64,000 nucleotides of DNA from Palsa-504 sp963834685 (GTDB lineage: Bacteria > Actinomycetota > Actinomycetes > Streptosporangiales > Streptosporangiaceae), in the NCBI GenBank assembly GCA_963834685.1, contig CAWICW010000017.1, positions 62,001 to 126,000 of the forward strand, in the 5' to 3' direction. Below, one piece after another: positions 8,388 through 16,849 of this stretch. The notes beneath the pieces are model-generated. The model made no database searches. It saw only the letters and a program-made list of their open reading frames with translations, and was not told where the DNA came from. The stretch's first letter is position 1; each line of letters opens with the position of its first letter. A program made the translations under genes and the position numbers.

Positions 8388-8401
8388 GGGCCGAAGGGCC
8401 C
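8388..8401 (-). promoter_or_regulatory. Candidate DosR box upstream of DUF1918 gene
   Basis: GGGCC-GAAG-GGCCC is a perfect inverted repeat with the DosR spacing and two (symmetric) changes from GGGAC-N4-GTCCC. It is 61 bp before the DUF1918 start, the same distance as seen for the neighbouring candidate sites. The rest of the 8328-8617 gap shows no supported gene. Confidence 0.4.
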
Positions 8402-8617
8402 GCAGGACCTCCTTTTCTTGGTGCCTTTGATCCCGGACCAGCCGGCCGGGATCCCAGATCCGTACACCTCGGTCCAGATGACGCTGCGGTAGTCAAGCAC
8501 CGCAGCACCGGTATCGCCGTCCCCCAGGGCGGGGGTCGGCCGGTCGCGCTGGCCATCCTGTGCACGGTGAAATCGTCTCTGTACCGCGGCCGCGGCCAGA
8601 TCCGCGCCAGGCCGAGC

Positions 8618-9148
8618 TCACGCAGGTTGCTGCCAGGGCTGGCCACGACCAGTGCTCACGTGCTGCAGTCGCTCGTGGGCGGCCGCGAACGCGCCCAGCA
8701 TCTGCACGACCAGGCTCCCGGCCCAGCTCAACAGGACCGTGCACTCGATCCGCAGCGCGCCCGCGCTCGGGGCCGCGTCATCTGAGGGCAGGATCCGCCG
8801 GAGCTCCGCGGTCAGCGGCGGAGATAGCGCCCGCTCGAGCTCGCGGCGGATCGCCCGGAGTTGCCGCTGCAATCCAGGGATCCCCTCCGGTGGCAGGGTG
8901 GCGCGATCCAGTTGCTCGCTGGTCGCCTGCAGCAACAACCAGATACGCAGTAGCCGGTCTGGCTCCTCAATCCGCATGGCTGAGCCGGTGTCGGCGGGTT
9001 CGCCGACGATGACGACGAACCGCCGCAGCGGCGCGGCATCCCCGTCATCCACTGGCTGCCTGATCGCTTGCTGACGGGCCAGTTGATCGCCGTCGGCCGG
9101 AGCATCCGGGCCGCGGTCCGTGGGCGAGTCGTGGATAACGTGTGACAT
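8618..9148 (-). CDS. Bacterial proteasome activator (Bpa/PafE)-like protein lacking the C-terminal GQYL
   Basis: A 176-residue protein whose middle matches Bpa (DUF2587): AMRIEEPDRLLRIWLLLQAT, then LRAIRRELERALSPPLTAEL and PSAGALRIECTVLLSWAGSL. In M. tuberculosis, Bpa (Rv3780) forms a dodecameric ring that opens the 20S proteasome through a C-terminal GQYL tail. Here the C-terminus is GRGQPWQQPA, so the docking tail is absent. The N-terminal ~60 residues are polar and not conserved. Start ATG 9148 follows AAGGAGG at 7 bp. It is the last gene of a flavodoxin-SRPBCC-Bpa-like operon. Either it is a paralogue with another partner, or its activator function is lost. The canonical bpa gene is presumably elsewhere in the genome. 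Confidence 0.75.
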   Translation of the reverse strand: MSHVIHDSPTDRGPDAPADGDQLARQQAIRQPVDDGDAAPLRRFVVIVGEPADTGSAMRIEEPDRLLRIWLLLQATSEQLDRATLPPEGIPGLQRQLRAIRRELERALSPPLTAELRRILPSDDAAPSAGALRIECTVLLSWAGSLVVQMLGAFAAAHERLQHVSTGRGQPWQQPA

Positions 9149-9167
9149 CGTGGACCCCTCCTTCACA

Positions 9168-9800
9168 TCAGGAGCCGGCGGCGAGGTCTTCGGCGCGCTG
9201 CTTGATGCCCAGCAGCATCTTGCGCTCCATGATCAGGCTGCCAGGCTCCATGACCAGCAGGTTGAACAGGCGGACGGGCAGCGGCCCGCCCCGCGTCGCG
9301 ATCCGGTTCCGGCTGATCAGCCTGGTCTGGCCGTCCTCGCTGACGAGCGCGAAGATCCACACCCAGTTCCCGTCGGCGAACCGGGTCGCGAGCGTCCGCT
9401 CTGGGTCGCAGACCTCGACCCGCATGACCGGCCGACCCGGGCCCAGCGGCAGTTCGTCGCCGACCTTGAGGTCCTGGAACTGCGGGAGGACCTGGCGGGC
9501 ACTGTGCATATGCAGGCCGAGCAGGTTCTCGATCCAGTCGTAGGTGTACGCGCCTCCCCGGCCGCTGCCCATCTGGACCAGCCACGGCCAGACCGCGGCG
9601 GGAGGTGCGTCGATGGTGACCGCCCGCGTGGACACCAGGCCGGCGTCGGCGAGCAGTTCGTCGCCCGGCAGCTTCATCGATACCTCGCCGGGCCGCGCGC
9701 CCCAGGTGAGGCACCAGCGCCGGAAGAGCAGCGGGTACGCGATGACCCCGCCGCTGGCGGCCAGTACGGTCCCGGCCGCGATAGATGTGCTCTTTCTCAT
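9168..9800 (-). CDS. SRPBCC-family protein with N-terminal membrane segment
   Basis: A 210-residue protein. Residues 1-30 contain a hydrophobic stretch (TVLAASGGVIAYPLLF) likely to anchor it. The remainder has the START/SRPBCC pattern: STRAVTIDAPPAAVWPWLVQ, GAYTYDWIENLLGL, VGDELPLGPG and a C-terminal helix ending LLGIKQRAEDLA. These folds bind hydrophobic ligands; the ligand here is unknown. The second ATG (9800) is preferred because GAGGAG is 9 bp before it and abuts the first ATG. It follows the flavodoxin gene by 13 bp and precedes the Bpa-like gene by 19 bp. It is therefore cotranscribed from the promoter carrying two DosR-like boxes. Confidence 0.85.
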   Translation of the reverse strand: MRKSTSIAAGTVLAASGGVIAYPLLFRRWCLTWGARPGEVSMKLPGDELLADAGLVSTRAVTIDAPPAAVWPWLVQMGSGRGGAYTYDWIENLLGLHMHSARQVLPQFQDLKVGDELPLGPGRPVMRVEVCDPERTLATRFADGNWVWIFALVSEDGQTRLISRNRIATRGGPLPVRLFNLLVMEPGSLIMERKMLLGIKQRAEDLAAGS

Positions 9801-9813
9801 TGCGCTCATCTCC

Positions 9814-10359
9814 TCACTGCAATGCGGCTGGAACGGCCAGGCAGGCCGCTGCCGCCAGCGCCTCGCCCCATTGGCGGGCCCGTGAGGATTCCCCGTCGGC
9901 TAGGGTGTTCAGCTTGGTGACCAGGAAACTCTCCGGCGGCGCGATGAGGCGGTAGCCGTGCCGCTTGAGCAGCCTGCTGATGCCACGGCTGGCGCAGCCG
10001 GTCAGCATGGGAACGCCGACCAGCCGGGTGTCGAAGGCGGCGGCCTGCGCGTGCCCGCCGGCCAGGCCACTGAGCCAGTCCCGTAGCGCCGCGCCACCGG
10101 CATTCGGGTCCAGCGTCAGCCCGCTCTCCGGCTTGGCGGCCGCCTTCCTGGCGGCCTGCCGGGACGTAGCAGTCGACAGTCCGTGCATGTGTGTCGGCGC
10201 GCCGACGACCAGGAGGTCGGCTTCGGCGACGAGATCCGGGGTGACCAGGGCCACCGGGACGAGGGTTACCTCGTACGTACCGCGCAGGCCGTCCGCGATG
10301 TTGCCGGCGACGACGTGCGTGTTCCCGTACATGGATTCGTAAACCACGAGTACTCGCAT
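9814..10359 (-). CDS. Flavodoxin-domain protein
   Basis: A 181-residue flavodoxin-fold protein. MRVLVVYESMYGNTHVVA carries the FMN phosphate loop, ADLLVVGAPTHMHGLS the second FMN loop, and AAAFDTRLVGVPMLTGCASR the third region. Flavodoxins act as low-potential electron carriers or as FMN-dependent oxidoreductases in the cytosol. The C-terminal half (YRLIAPPESFLVTKL, then DGESSRARQWGEAL) is typical of actinobacterial flavodoxin-like proteins. ATG 10359 is preferred over GTG 10368 because AAGGA is 10 bp upstream. First gene of a three-gene operon with the SRPBCC and Bpa-like genes. Two DosR-like boxes lie about 60 and 80 bp upstream. Confidence 0.88.
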   Translation of the reverse strand: MRVLVVYESMYGNTHVVAGNIADGLRGTYEVTLVPVALVTPDLVAEADLLVVGAPTHMHGLSTATSRQAARKAAAKPESGLTLDPNAGGAALRDWLSGLAGGHAQAAAFDTRLVGVPMLTGCASRGISRLLKRHGYRLIAPPESFLVTKLNTLADGESSRARQWGEALAAAACLAVPAALQ

Positions 10360-10418
10360 GCTGATCACGTCCTTGTAACGTCACTTCAAGCGCAGCAGGG
10401 CCCGATCCCGTGTGGCTA

Positions 10419-10454
10419 GAGACGTGGGTCCCGCGGAGCCCGGACCAAGGTCAG
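10419..10454 (-). promoter_or_regulatory. Tandem candidate DosR boxes upstream of the flavodoxin operon
   Basis: Site 1 (10419-10432) is GAGAC-GTGG-GTCCC, one mismatch to the core. Site 2 (10441-10454) is CGGAC-CAAG-GTCAG, three mismatches but with the shared centre GGACCAAGGTC seen at 20794. Their starts are exactly 22 bp apart, the arrangement expected for cooperative DosR dimers. The proximal site is 60 bp before the flavodoxin ATG. Confidence 0.6.
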
Positions 10455-10505
10455 CCGGCCGGTCCGTCTCGTTACGCCGGTTCAGGCTGTGGCTCTTGTG
10501 CGGCG

Positions 10506-10940
10506 TCAGGACGCGTAGCTGGGCCCGGGCGTTTGTCGTCCGTTTATCGAGCTGGGTCGTATCCGGATCCAGAATGGCCGGTTCACGGCAGTGATCCACG
10601 GGTGCAGGCCAAGCTGGGTCAAGCGCTGGATCTCCGCCTCTTCGTAGATGACCTCCACGCGGCCATTGACCAAGACGCTCCATCCCGTCTGGGTGCGCTC
10701 GTCATACTCGTCCGCCTCGAATGCCACCAGATTCTGGCCCTCGGCCGCAGACAGCTTCGACCCGCGGGCCGTGCGGAAGACCGGATTCGAGCCGTCCATG
10801 ACATGGTTTACCGGCATGACCACGATCTCGCCGTCGGCGAGGAAACTGACCCGTCCGACAGGAACCGTGGCCAGCAGCTGCAGGCACCGGTCGAACGGCA
10901 ATATCTCGAGGCCTGCGTGATCGGTCGGATACCTTGACAT
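10506..10940 (-). CDS. PPOX-fold (pyridoxamine 5'-phosphate oxidase family) flavin/F420-binding protein
   Basis: A 144-residue split-barrel protein. The N-terminus DRCLQLLATVPVGRVSFLAD, the strand VMPVNHVMDGSNPVFRTARG, then VAFEADEYDERTQTGWSVLV and GLHPWITAVNRPFWIRIRPS follow the one-domain PPOX family. Rv0080 of the mycobacterial DosR regulon is of this type (family knowledge). Such proteins bind FMN or F420; the substrate is not visible. ATG 10940 follows GGAGGG at 4-5 bp. The open frame extends far upstream, but without similarity. A second paralogue (21738) and a truncated third (17339) lie in the same island. Confidence 0.85.
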   Translation of the reverse strand: MSRYPTDHAGLEILPFDRCLQLLATVPVGRVSFLADGEIVVMPVNHVMDGSNPVFRTARGSKLSAAEGQNLVAFEADEYDERTQTGWSVLVNGRVEVIYEEAEIQRLTQLGLHPWITAVNRPFWIRIRPSSINGRQTPGPSYAS

Positions 10941-11301
10941 TTCGCCCTCCGCTGAGGTAGGCGGCACCCTGCTGCGATCGGATGCTGCAACCGACGCTGG
11001 CCCTCCGGAACGGGCGTGGGCAACGGGCTGAGGTCCCGGGAACGGAGGTCTTTCGGCTCTGACCGCGAGCGAGCCGACCGATAACCGGCGGTCCGTCGGG
11101 CACGAGGTCATGCGAAGCTTCCCCCGGCCGTGCCCGCGCTCGGCCTGATACGACGTCGCCATCGGCTGATCCTCTCCGTTCCCGATCATCCCATCCAGGC
11201 CAGCATGCCCGGCTGATACCCGCCAGGACCCGAAGACCCCCGACCCGGCCCGCCCGGCCGCGCCCCGCAACACGCAGCCAGGCTACGGCGCCAGGACCCC
11301 G
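10941..11301. other. Intergenic region between PPOX gene and hsp20
   Basis: This 361-bp stretch keeps an open frame in line with the PPOX gene but shows no protein similarity. The site at 11024-11037, CGGGC-TGAG-GTCCC, has two mismatches to the DosR core and lies 84 bp before the PPOX start. A weaker GGAAC-GGAG-GTCTT follows at 11039-11052. Nothing else is supported. Confidence 0.4.
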
Positions 11302-11721
11302 CTAGCCGGCGGCGACCTCGATCTTCCTGGCCGAGGCCTTCTGCCCGGTCTTCAGCCCCACGGAAACGGTCAGGATGCCGTCACGGTAACTGGCCGTGAC
11401 CGCGTCCTCATCCGCGCTGGCCGGCAGCCCCACAGTGCGGCTGAACGAGCCGTACCGGAACTCCGACCGGTGCTTGCCTCCGGTCCTGCCCGACCGCACG
11501 GCGCGGATGGTCAGGTACCCAGACCCCACCGTGACCTCAACGTCCTTCTCCGGATCGATCCCGGCCAGCTCCGCCCGGATCACGTAACGGCCGTCCTCGA
11601 CGAACTCCTCAACCCTGATCGGCTGGCCCAGGTGGGGACGAAGCGCGAGGAAGGGCTCCTCAAACCAGTCCACCAGATCCGGGACAATCATCCTGGGATC
11701 CCTCCGCAGCACACTGCTCAT
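11302..11721 (-). CDS. Hsp20 alpha-crystallin chaperone, HspX/Acr-like
   Basis: A 139-residue small heat-shock protein. The alpha-crystallin domain runs from about residue 38 to 130: DGRYVIRAELAGIDPEKDVE, YLTIRAVRSGR, then SEFRYGSFSRTVGLPASADE and the closing YRDGILTVSV. It resembles M. tuberculosis HspX (Rv2031c) closely, including the N-terminal RRDP-(x)4-PDL element. ATG 11721 is chosen because similarity to HspX starts upstream of the internal ATG at 11691. That internal ATG has the better ribosome site (GGAGGG, 8 bp), so a shorter product starting there is possible. HspX-type proteins form oligomeric ATP-independent holdases in hypoxia. Two DosR-like boxes, one perfect, lie upstream. Confidence 0.9.
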   Translation of the reverse strand: MSSVLRRDPRMIVPDLVDWFEEPFLALRPHLGQPIRVEEFVEDGRYVIRAELAGIDPEKDVEVTVGSGYLTIRAVRSGRTGGKHRSEFRYGSFSRTVGLPASADEDAVTASYRDGILTVSVGLKTGQKASARKIEVAAG

Positions 11722-12135
11722 CTGACGATGAAGTGGCCACTGCAAGCCCACATGGCGAGAAGGACCCATCCGGCTTCTCGCGGATCCCGATTGCGCGGTG
11801 TGCGGGCGGGCGGTGCGACCAGAGCGGCTTGCCGCCGACCGGCCCGTTCACTCAGCGTCCTGGATGCGGGTCCTTCTCGCGCTTCCATGCCATGGCGCCC
11901 AAGCCGCGTCCGCCAGGGCCGATGGTCCCGTCTGCTGGAGACCGGCGACCTTAGGCGCCGTAGTCCCAGTTAGCACCCTTGCCGGGACTTACGTCCCTGG
12001 TCACCGGGTTGTCTGCCTGGTTGACTGCCCCTGATGGATGAGATTCAGGCACACCGGGGCGGCTGCTTTGACTCTAGCCATTCACTGTGGTCATGCAGCA
12101 TCAATAACAGCAGATCATGAGGCGAAAGGGCATCG
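11722..12135. promoter_or_regulatory. Divergent hsp20 / LuxR promoter region with two DosR boxes
   Basis: This 414-bp intergenic region has no convincing gene. It holds two DosR-type sites: 11916-11929, GGGCC-GATG-GTCCC (one mismatch), and 11984-11997, GGGAC-TTAC-GTCCC, a perfect match to the half-sites. They are 68 bp apart. The distances are 195 and 263 bp to the hsp20 start (minus strand) and 207 and 139 bp to the LuxR gene start (plus strand). Either or both genes could be targets. Confidence 0.6.
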
Positions 12136-14406
12136 GTGGGCGTAAGCGGCGTTCGTAAGCGGCACGGTCTGCGGCACCTTGAGAGCAGGCCGGTGTTCGA
12201 TCCCGTGTCAGCCAAGCCCCGCAGTCCGTTGTTGCGACCCGGGACAGTCCGCCGGTCCTCGCTCATCGAGCGGCTGGAACGAGGCGACCCCGGCCCAGTT
12301 GTCTCGGTAGTAGCGCCGGCCGGCTACGGCAAGACCACCCTGCTGTCTCAGTGGGCGGAGAGCAGCGACCAGGCCTTTGCGTGGGTATCGGTCGAGGAGC
12401 TGGACAATGACCCGAAGGTCCTGCTCACCCATGTTGCCGAAGCGCTCGATGCCGTCGAGCCGATCGATGAGCCGGTCTTCGAGGCGCTCGCCTCCCCGAT
12501 CAGCTCGGTTCCCGGCACCGTAATCCCCAGGCTCGGCTCCGCGTTCGTGTCGATGACCCCGCCTGTAGTACTGGTCCTGGACGACGTACACGTACTGCGC
12601 AACTCTGAATGCCGCGCCGCGGTGTCCGCACTGGCCGATCATGTGCCGGCCGGGTCCAAGCTCGTGCTGGCCGGGCGGGCCGAGCCGCCGCTGCGGATCG
12701 CGCGGCTGCGGGCCGGCGGCCGGATCGTGGAGATCGACCCTGGCGACTTGTCGCTCACCCGCAGTGAGGCCGCAGCGCTGCTGCGCAATGCCGGCGTGAC
12801 GCTGGATGAGGACGCCGTGGCGCGGCTGCACAGGCAGACCGAGGGGTGGCCGGCCGGGTTGTATCTGGCGGCGCTGTGCCTGAGGGACGGCGGCCCGTAT
12901 GAGGGCGCGGCGGCCTCCTTCGACGGCGGCGACCGATTCGTGAGCGACTACATCGAGTCTGAGTTCCTGGCCCGGATCTCTCGACGGCAGCGGGTGTTCC
13001 TGACCCGGACCGCCGTGCTGGAGCGCATGTGCGGGCCGCTGTGCGATGCGGTGCTCGAACTGAGCGGGTCCGCCGCGACCCTGGTGGATCTGGCCCAGTC
13101 GAACCTGCTGCTGGTGCCGCTGGACCGGCAGGGAAAGTGGTACCGCTACCACCACCTGTTCCGCGACATGCTCCTGGCGGAGCTAAGCCGCTTTGAGCCC
13201 GAGCTGATGCCAGTGCTGCGGCGCCGCGCGGCCGGCTGGTGCGTGCGCAACGACCTCCCCGACGCGGCGCTGGAATACTCCATCGCAGCGGGGGATGTTG
13301 ATGAGGTCGCCGGCCTGGTGGCGAAGATGGGGGTTCCGGCCTATCAGCACGGCCGGGTCGCAACCGTCCGACGGTGGTTCCAATGGCTGGAAGACCGGGA
13401 CGCGATCCAGGAGCGCCCGATTCTCGCCGCGCAGGGCGCGATCCTCGCCGCGTTGACGGCGCGGCCAGCCGCCGCCGGACGATGGGCCGACATGGTCGAC
13501 CGCTGGCGGGACGCGGCCGGACCCGGTGACCCTGACGCCGAGGCGTGGGCCGCCGCGCTCCGGGCCATCTTGTGCCGGTCCGGGGTCGAGCAGATGCGCG
13601 CCGACGCGGACGAGGCCGTGCGGCGGTTCGCGGCTGACCACATCGCGGCACCCACAGCCGCCCTTGCTCAGGGGCTCGCGCGCGTGCTGTCCGGTGATCT
13701 CGATGGCGCCGACGCGTCCTTCGAGCAGGCGGTCGGCATCGGGGAACGGGTCGGCGTGCAGGAGAGTGTCGCGGTCGCGCTGTGCGAGCGAGCGCTGGTG
13801 GCCATGGCAGGCGGCCAAAGGGAGCGGGCCGAGGACCTAGCCGGGCAAGCGCGCAGCGCTTTGCGCCGGGCCGGGATCGAGGAGAGCTATGCGACTCCCC
13901 TCGTCTGCGCGGTGCATGCCCGCACGGCCTGGCACCGGGGCGACGTCACGGCGATGCGCCGGGAACTCACCAGTGCCCAGCATCTACGGCCCATGCTGAC
14001 CTATGCCCTGCCTCACCTCGCCGTACAGGCCAGGATTGAGCTCGCCGGGGCCCACATCGCGATCGCCGACACAGCAGGGGCCACGACGCTCATGCAAGAG
14101 GTGGATGAGCTGCTCCGGCACCGGCCAGGCCTCGGCACCCTGACCGGCCAGGCCGAGGCGCTCCGGACCCGGCTCTCCGAGGAGCGCGGTACAGCCATCG
14201 CCGGGATGTCGTCACTGACCGCCGCCGAGCTTCGCCTGCTGCCGATGCTCGCCACGCACCTGTCGATGCCGGAGATCGCCGCGCAGATGTTCCTTTCCCG
14301 CAACACCATCAGGTCACAGGCAATGTCGGTGTACCGGAAGCTGGGCGCTTCATCACGGAGCCAGGCCGTCGCCCGGTGCCACGAGCTGGGGCTGCTCGAG
14401 GAGTGA
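12136..14406 (+). CDS. LuxR-family ATP-dependent transcriptional regulator (MalT/LAL type)
   Basis: A 756-residue cytosolic regulator. An N-terminal STAND/AAA ATPase has Walker A APAGYGKTT near residue 60 and Walker B VVLVLDDVH. It is followed by a winged-helix region (WYRYHHLFRDMLLAEL), helical TPR-like repeats, and a C-terminal LuxR helix-turn-helix: LTAAELRLLPMLATHLSMPE, then NTIRSQAMSVYRKLG. MalT-type proteins are usually switched on by a small ligand plus ATP; the ligand is unknown. The GTG at 12136 has GAAAGGG 6 bp upstream; a GTG at 12193 is an alternative. It is divergent from hsp20 and shares its DosR-box-containing upstream region. Its targets cannot be inferred. Confidence 0.88.
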   Translation: MGVSGVRKRHGLRHLESRPVFDPVSAKPRSPLLRPGTVRRSSLIERLERGDPGPVVSVVAPAGYGKTTLLSQWAESSDQAFAWVSVEELDNDPKVLLTHVAEALDAVEPIDEPVFEALASPISSVPGTVIPRLGSAFVSMTPPVVLVLDDVHVLRNSECRAAVSALADHVPAGSKLVLAGRAEPPLRIARLRAGGRIVEIDPGDLSLTRSEAAALLRNAGVTLDEDAVARLHRQTEGWPAGLYLAALCLRDGGPYEGAAASFDGGDRFVSDYIESEFLARISRRQRVFLTRTAVLERMCGPLCDAVLELSGSAATLVDLAQSNLLLVPLDRQGKWYRYHHLFRDMLLAELSRFEPELMPVLRRRAAGWCVRNDLPDAALEYSIAAGDVDEVAGLVAKMGVPAYQHGRVATVRRWFQWLEDRDAIQERPILAAQGAILAALTARPAAAGRWADMVDRWRDAAGPGDPDAEAWAAALRAILCRSGVEQMRADADEAVRRFAADHIAAPTAALAQGLARVLSGDLDGADASFEQAVGIGERVGVQESVAVALCERALVAMAGGQRERAEDLAGQARSALRRAGIEESYATPLVCAVHARTAWHRGDVTAMRRELTSAQHLRPMLTYALPHLAVQARIELAGAHIAIADTAGATTLMQEVDELLRHRPGLGTLTGQAEALRTRLSEERGTAIAGMSSLTAAELRLLPMLATHLSMPEIAAQMFLSRNTIRSQAMSVYRKLGASSRSQAVARCHELGLLEE

Positions 14407-15071
14407 CGATTTTCATGCAGTCAGGAGGATGAGACTCGGCCGGGCGCGAGATGGACTGGTGTCACGCCACGGCGAGCGGAGCGGCATGGGCCAGACAGCG
14501 AGATGTCGGGCTCAGCCGGGTCGTCTGCGCCGCGCCCGATGTGGCGATCGCGCTCGGGTATCACATCACGGCCGCGCTCGAGGAACCAGATGCTGACTGA
14601 CGGGAAATCGGCAGCCCGCCACGTCTACGCCGCACCTGCCCGGCCTGGCCCCGCAGAACATCGCGAACGACGGCGCGGTGACATACGGGCGCAGCCCTCT
14701 TGCAGCTTTCCGGGCTCCCACCGGCCCGTCACTCCCGAACCGAACTCATTCCCATTCTTCGAAAACAGATTCGCTATAACCTGCACCGACGGCCCCGAAC
14801 GCCGACTGGGGTATTCAGCTGGCCGGAGTAATGCCGGTCGACGGCGTGGGCCGCGGATGCGGTACAGGCTCCGTATCGCGCTTCTGACCTGCCCATACAC
14901 GGCCTGATTAGCAAGACCGCTCGCTTAACTGCATAGCCCGGAGCGCCGAAAGGCCGGTGGCGTGTCGTTCCCGGGAAATGTCAGTAAGAGCTGGTAAACT
15001 CGAATACAAGATCAAGAGATCTTTTCGACCGAACGGACCGGCCTGCAAGCTCCCCGGGAGGTGAGGACCAG
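14407..15071. other. Gene-poor gap before the HNH gene
   Basis: A 665-bp gap. A 49-codon frame (14451-14600) ending in PDVAIALGYHITAALEEPDA looks protein-like in composition, but I recognise no family and see no good ribosome site, so I do not call it. Between 14600 and 15071 the G+C drops locally. A perfect 6-4-6 palindrome, AAGATC-AAGA-GATCTT, lies at 15008-15023, 49 bp before the HNH gene start, and could be an operator or weak terminator. No tRNA or terminator with a U-tract was found. Confidence 0.4.
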
Positions 15072-16676
15072 GTGGGCATCCCCGCTCCGGCGAGCACCGC
15101 TGAGGCGATGGACATGGTCCTCACCGGGCTGCGTCACTTGGCCGCCGCCGACCCGACCGCCCTGGCCGCCCAGGCGCAGGCCGAGTGCCTGCACGGCCTG
15201 GAGCAGGCCGACGCCATCTCCACCGCCGCCCGGGCCTGGTTCCTGGGCGCGTTCACCGCCGGCCAGGGCTACGCCGCCGACGCCGACTACAGCCCGACGG
15301 CATGGCTGATCCACCGCACCCGCATCACCAAGGGCGCCGCCCTGGGTCACCTGGGCTGGGCCCGCCGCGTGCAAGCGCACCCGCAGGTCGCCGTGGCGCT
15401 GGCCGAGGGGACGGCGCTGACCGAGTCGATGGCCCGGACCATCTGCGGCTGGACCGACAAGCTCCCGCGCGAGTGCCGGCCCGCTGCCGATGAGATCCTG
15501 CTCGCCGCCGCCAAGGCCGGGGCCCGGCGGGAGGACCTAGCCGGCCTGGCCGCCGAGATCTACGCCCGGTCCCTGCCCGATCCTGAGGACGACCCGGCGC
15601 CGGCCTTCGAGGACCGCCAGGTCCGCGTCGAGACGACCTTCGCCGGCGCCGGGGTCATCACCGGGGACCTTACCCCCGAATGCGCCGCCATCCTCACCGC
15701 GGTACTGGAGGCGCTAGCCGCGCCGATGGGCGCCGAGGACGACCGCACCCGGGAGCAGCGCTACCACGACGCGCTGCAGGAAGCGATGCGCCGGCTGGCC
15801 GCCAGCGGGCTGCTTCCGGAGCGGGCCGGGCAGCCGGTCAAGGCCTGGGTCCACGTCTCGCTGGCCGAGCTGCGGGCGATGGACGACGGGTCGCTGCTGG
15901 AAACCGAGTGGGTCACCGAGATGCGGATCCGGTGGGCCGCCCGCCGCGCCGAGGCCGCTGACGGCGCCGGCGGGGACGGTGGCGCGTGGCTGGACGGCGA
16001 CGCCGCCCGCGCGATGGCGTGCGACGCGCAGGTCACCCCGGTCGTCACCGGCGACATCAACCCGGGTGTGCTGGATGACCTGGTGGCGCTGTGCCTGCAG
16101 CTGGCCGGCCACGGCGCCCACTGCGCGCCGCAATCCGCCCCGGTCCCGGTCCCGGTCCCGGTGCCCCGGGGCCCGGCCGACGCGGCCCCGGCCGGCCAGC
16201 CCGGCCCGGCCGGCCTGAAGCAGCTTGCTGGGATGTCCCGGGAGGCGATCCAGCAGGCCATCATCGGCAAGGTCGCCGACCTGCTGTCCGGCCCCGGCGG
16301 GCTGGCCTCGTTCTTGCGGACCAGCCAGCTGAGCGCCCGGCTGGCCGGGCCGTCCCTGCCGCTGGACATCGGGTACGCCACCACGATCCCGCCCGGCATC
16401 CGCAACGCCGTCATCCTCCGCGACCGGCGGTGTCGCTGGCCCGGCGGCTGCCGCCAGCCCGCCGCGGCCTGCGAAGTCCACCACGTCAAGCACAAAGCCC
16501 ACGGCGGCCCCACCAGCCTCGGACAATGCGTCCTGCTGTGCTCATACCATCACCAGGTGGTGATCCACCGGTGGGGCTGGACGCTGGTGCTCAACACGGA
16601 CGGGACCACCACCGCCTGGAACCCCGACCGGACCAAAGTGCTGCACAGCCACAGCCCACCCGCCCGCGCCGGGTAA
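15072..16676 (+). CDS. 13E12-type DUF222 protein with C-terminal HNH nuclease domain
   Basis: A 534-residue protein. The N-terminal ~350 residues are the helical DUF222 domain of the REP13E12 family (ARAWFLGAFTAGQGYAADAD, TAWLIHRTRITKGAALGHLG). The C-terminus has the HNH motif RDRRCRWPGGC, CEVHHVKHKAHGGPTSLGQC, then LCSYHHQVVI, with Cys pairs that bind zinc and the catalytic HH. A Pro-Val run (residues about 357-365) comes from a CCGGTC repeat. These genes are highly duplicated in actinobacterial genomes and often mark integration sites; their biochemical role is not established. GTG 15072 has GGGAGG upstream. Broken gene pieces follow on its 3' side. Confidence 0.85.
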   Translation: MGIPAPASTAEAMDMVLTGLRHLAAADPTALAAQAQAECLHGLEQADAISTAARAWFLGAFTAGQGYAADADYSPTAWLIHRTRITKGAALGHLGWARRVQAHPQVAVALAEGTALTESMARTICGWTDKLPRECRPAADEILLAAAKAGARREDLAGLAAEIYARSLPDPEDDPAPAFEDRQVRVETTFAGAGVITGDLTPECAAILTAVLEALAAPMGAEDDRTREQRYHDALQEAMRRLAASGLLPERAGQPVKAWVHVSLAELRAMDDGSLLETEWVTEMRIRWAARRAEAADGAGGDGGAWLDGDAARAMACDAQVTPVVTGDINPGVLDDLVALCLQLAGHGAHCAPQSAPVPVPVPVPRGPADAAPAGQPGPAGLKQLAGMSREAIQQAIIGKVADLLSGPGGLASFLRTSQLSARLAGPSLPLDIGYATTIPPGIRNAVILRDRRCRWPGGCRQPAAACEVHHVKHKAHGGPTSLGQCVLLCSYHHQVVIHRWGWTLVLNTDGTTTAWNPDRTKVLHSHSPPARAG

Positions 16677-16849
16677 GCAACCCGGCTGTATGCGACAGTG
16701 GCCGCTACCGGCGGCCACGAAGATCTACGTGACACGCGCTGGGCGCGGCGCCTCCGGACGCCTGGTCATGTGGACTGCCGGGCAGACCTGGTTTCTCCCA
16801 TCAGGGCGCGCCTCGCAGGGACACCACCCCCGAGGCGGTCCGCGACCTG

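Noticed and set aside
14503..14907. 134-codon frame in the gap before the HNH gene
   Set aside because: No ribosome site, no similarity, and Arg/Pro-rich composition typical of noncoding high-GC frames.
16138..16165. CCGGTC tandem repeat
   Set aside because: A short in-frame microsatellite encoding Pro-Val in the linker of the HNH protein. Unremarkable in high-GC DNA.
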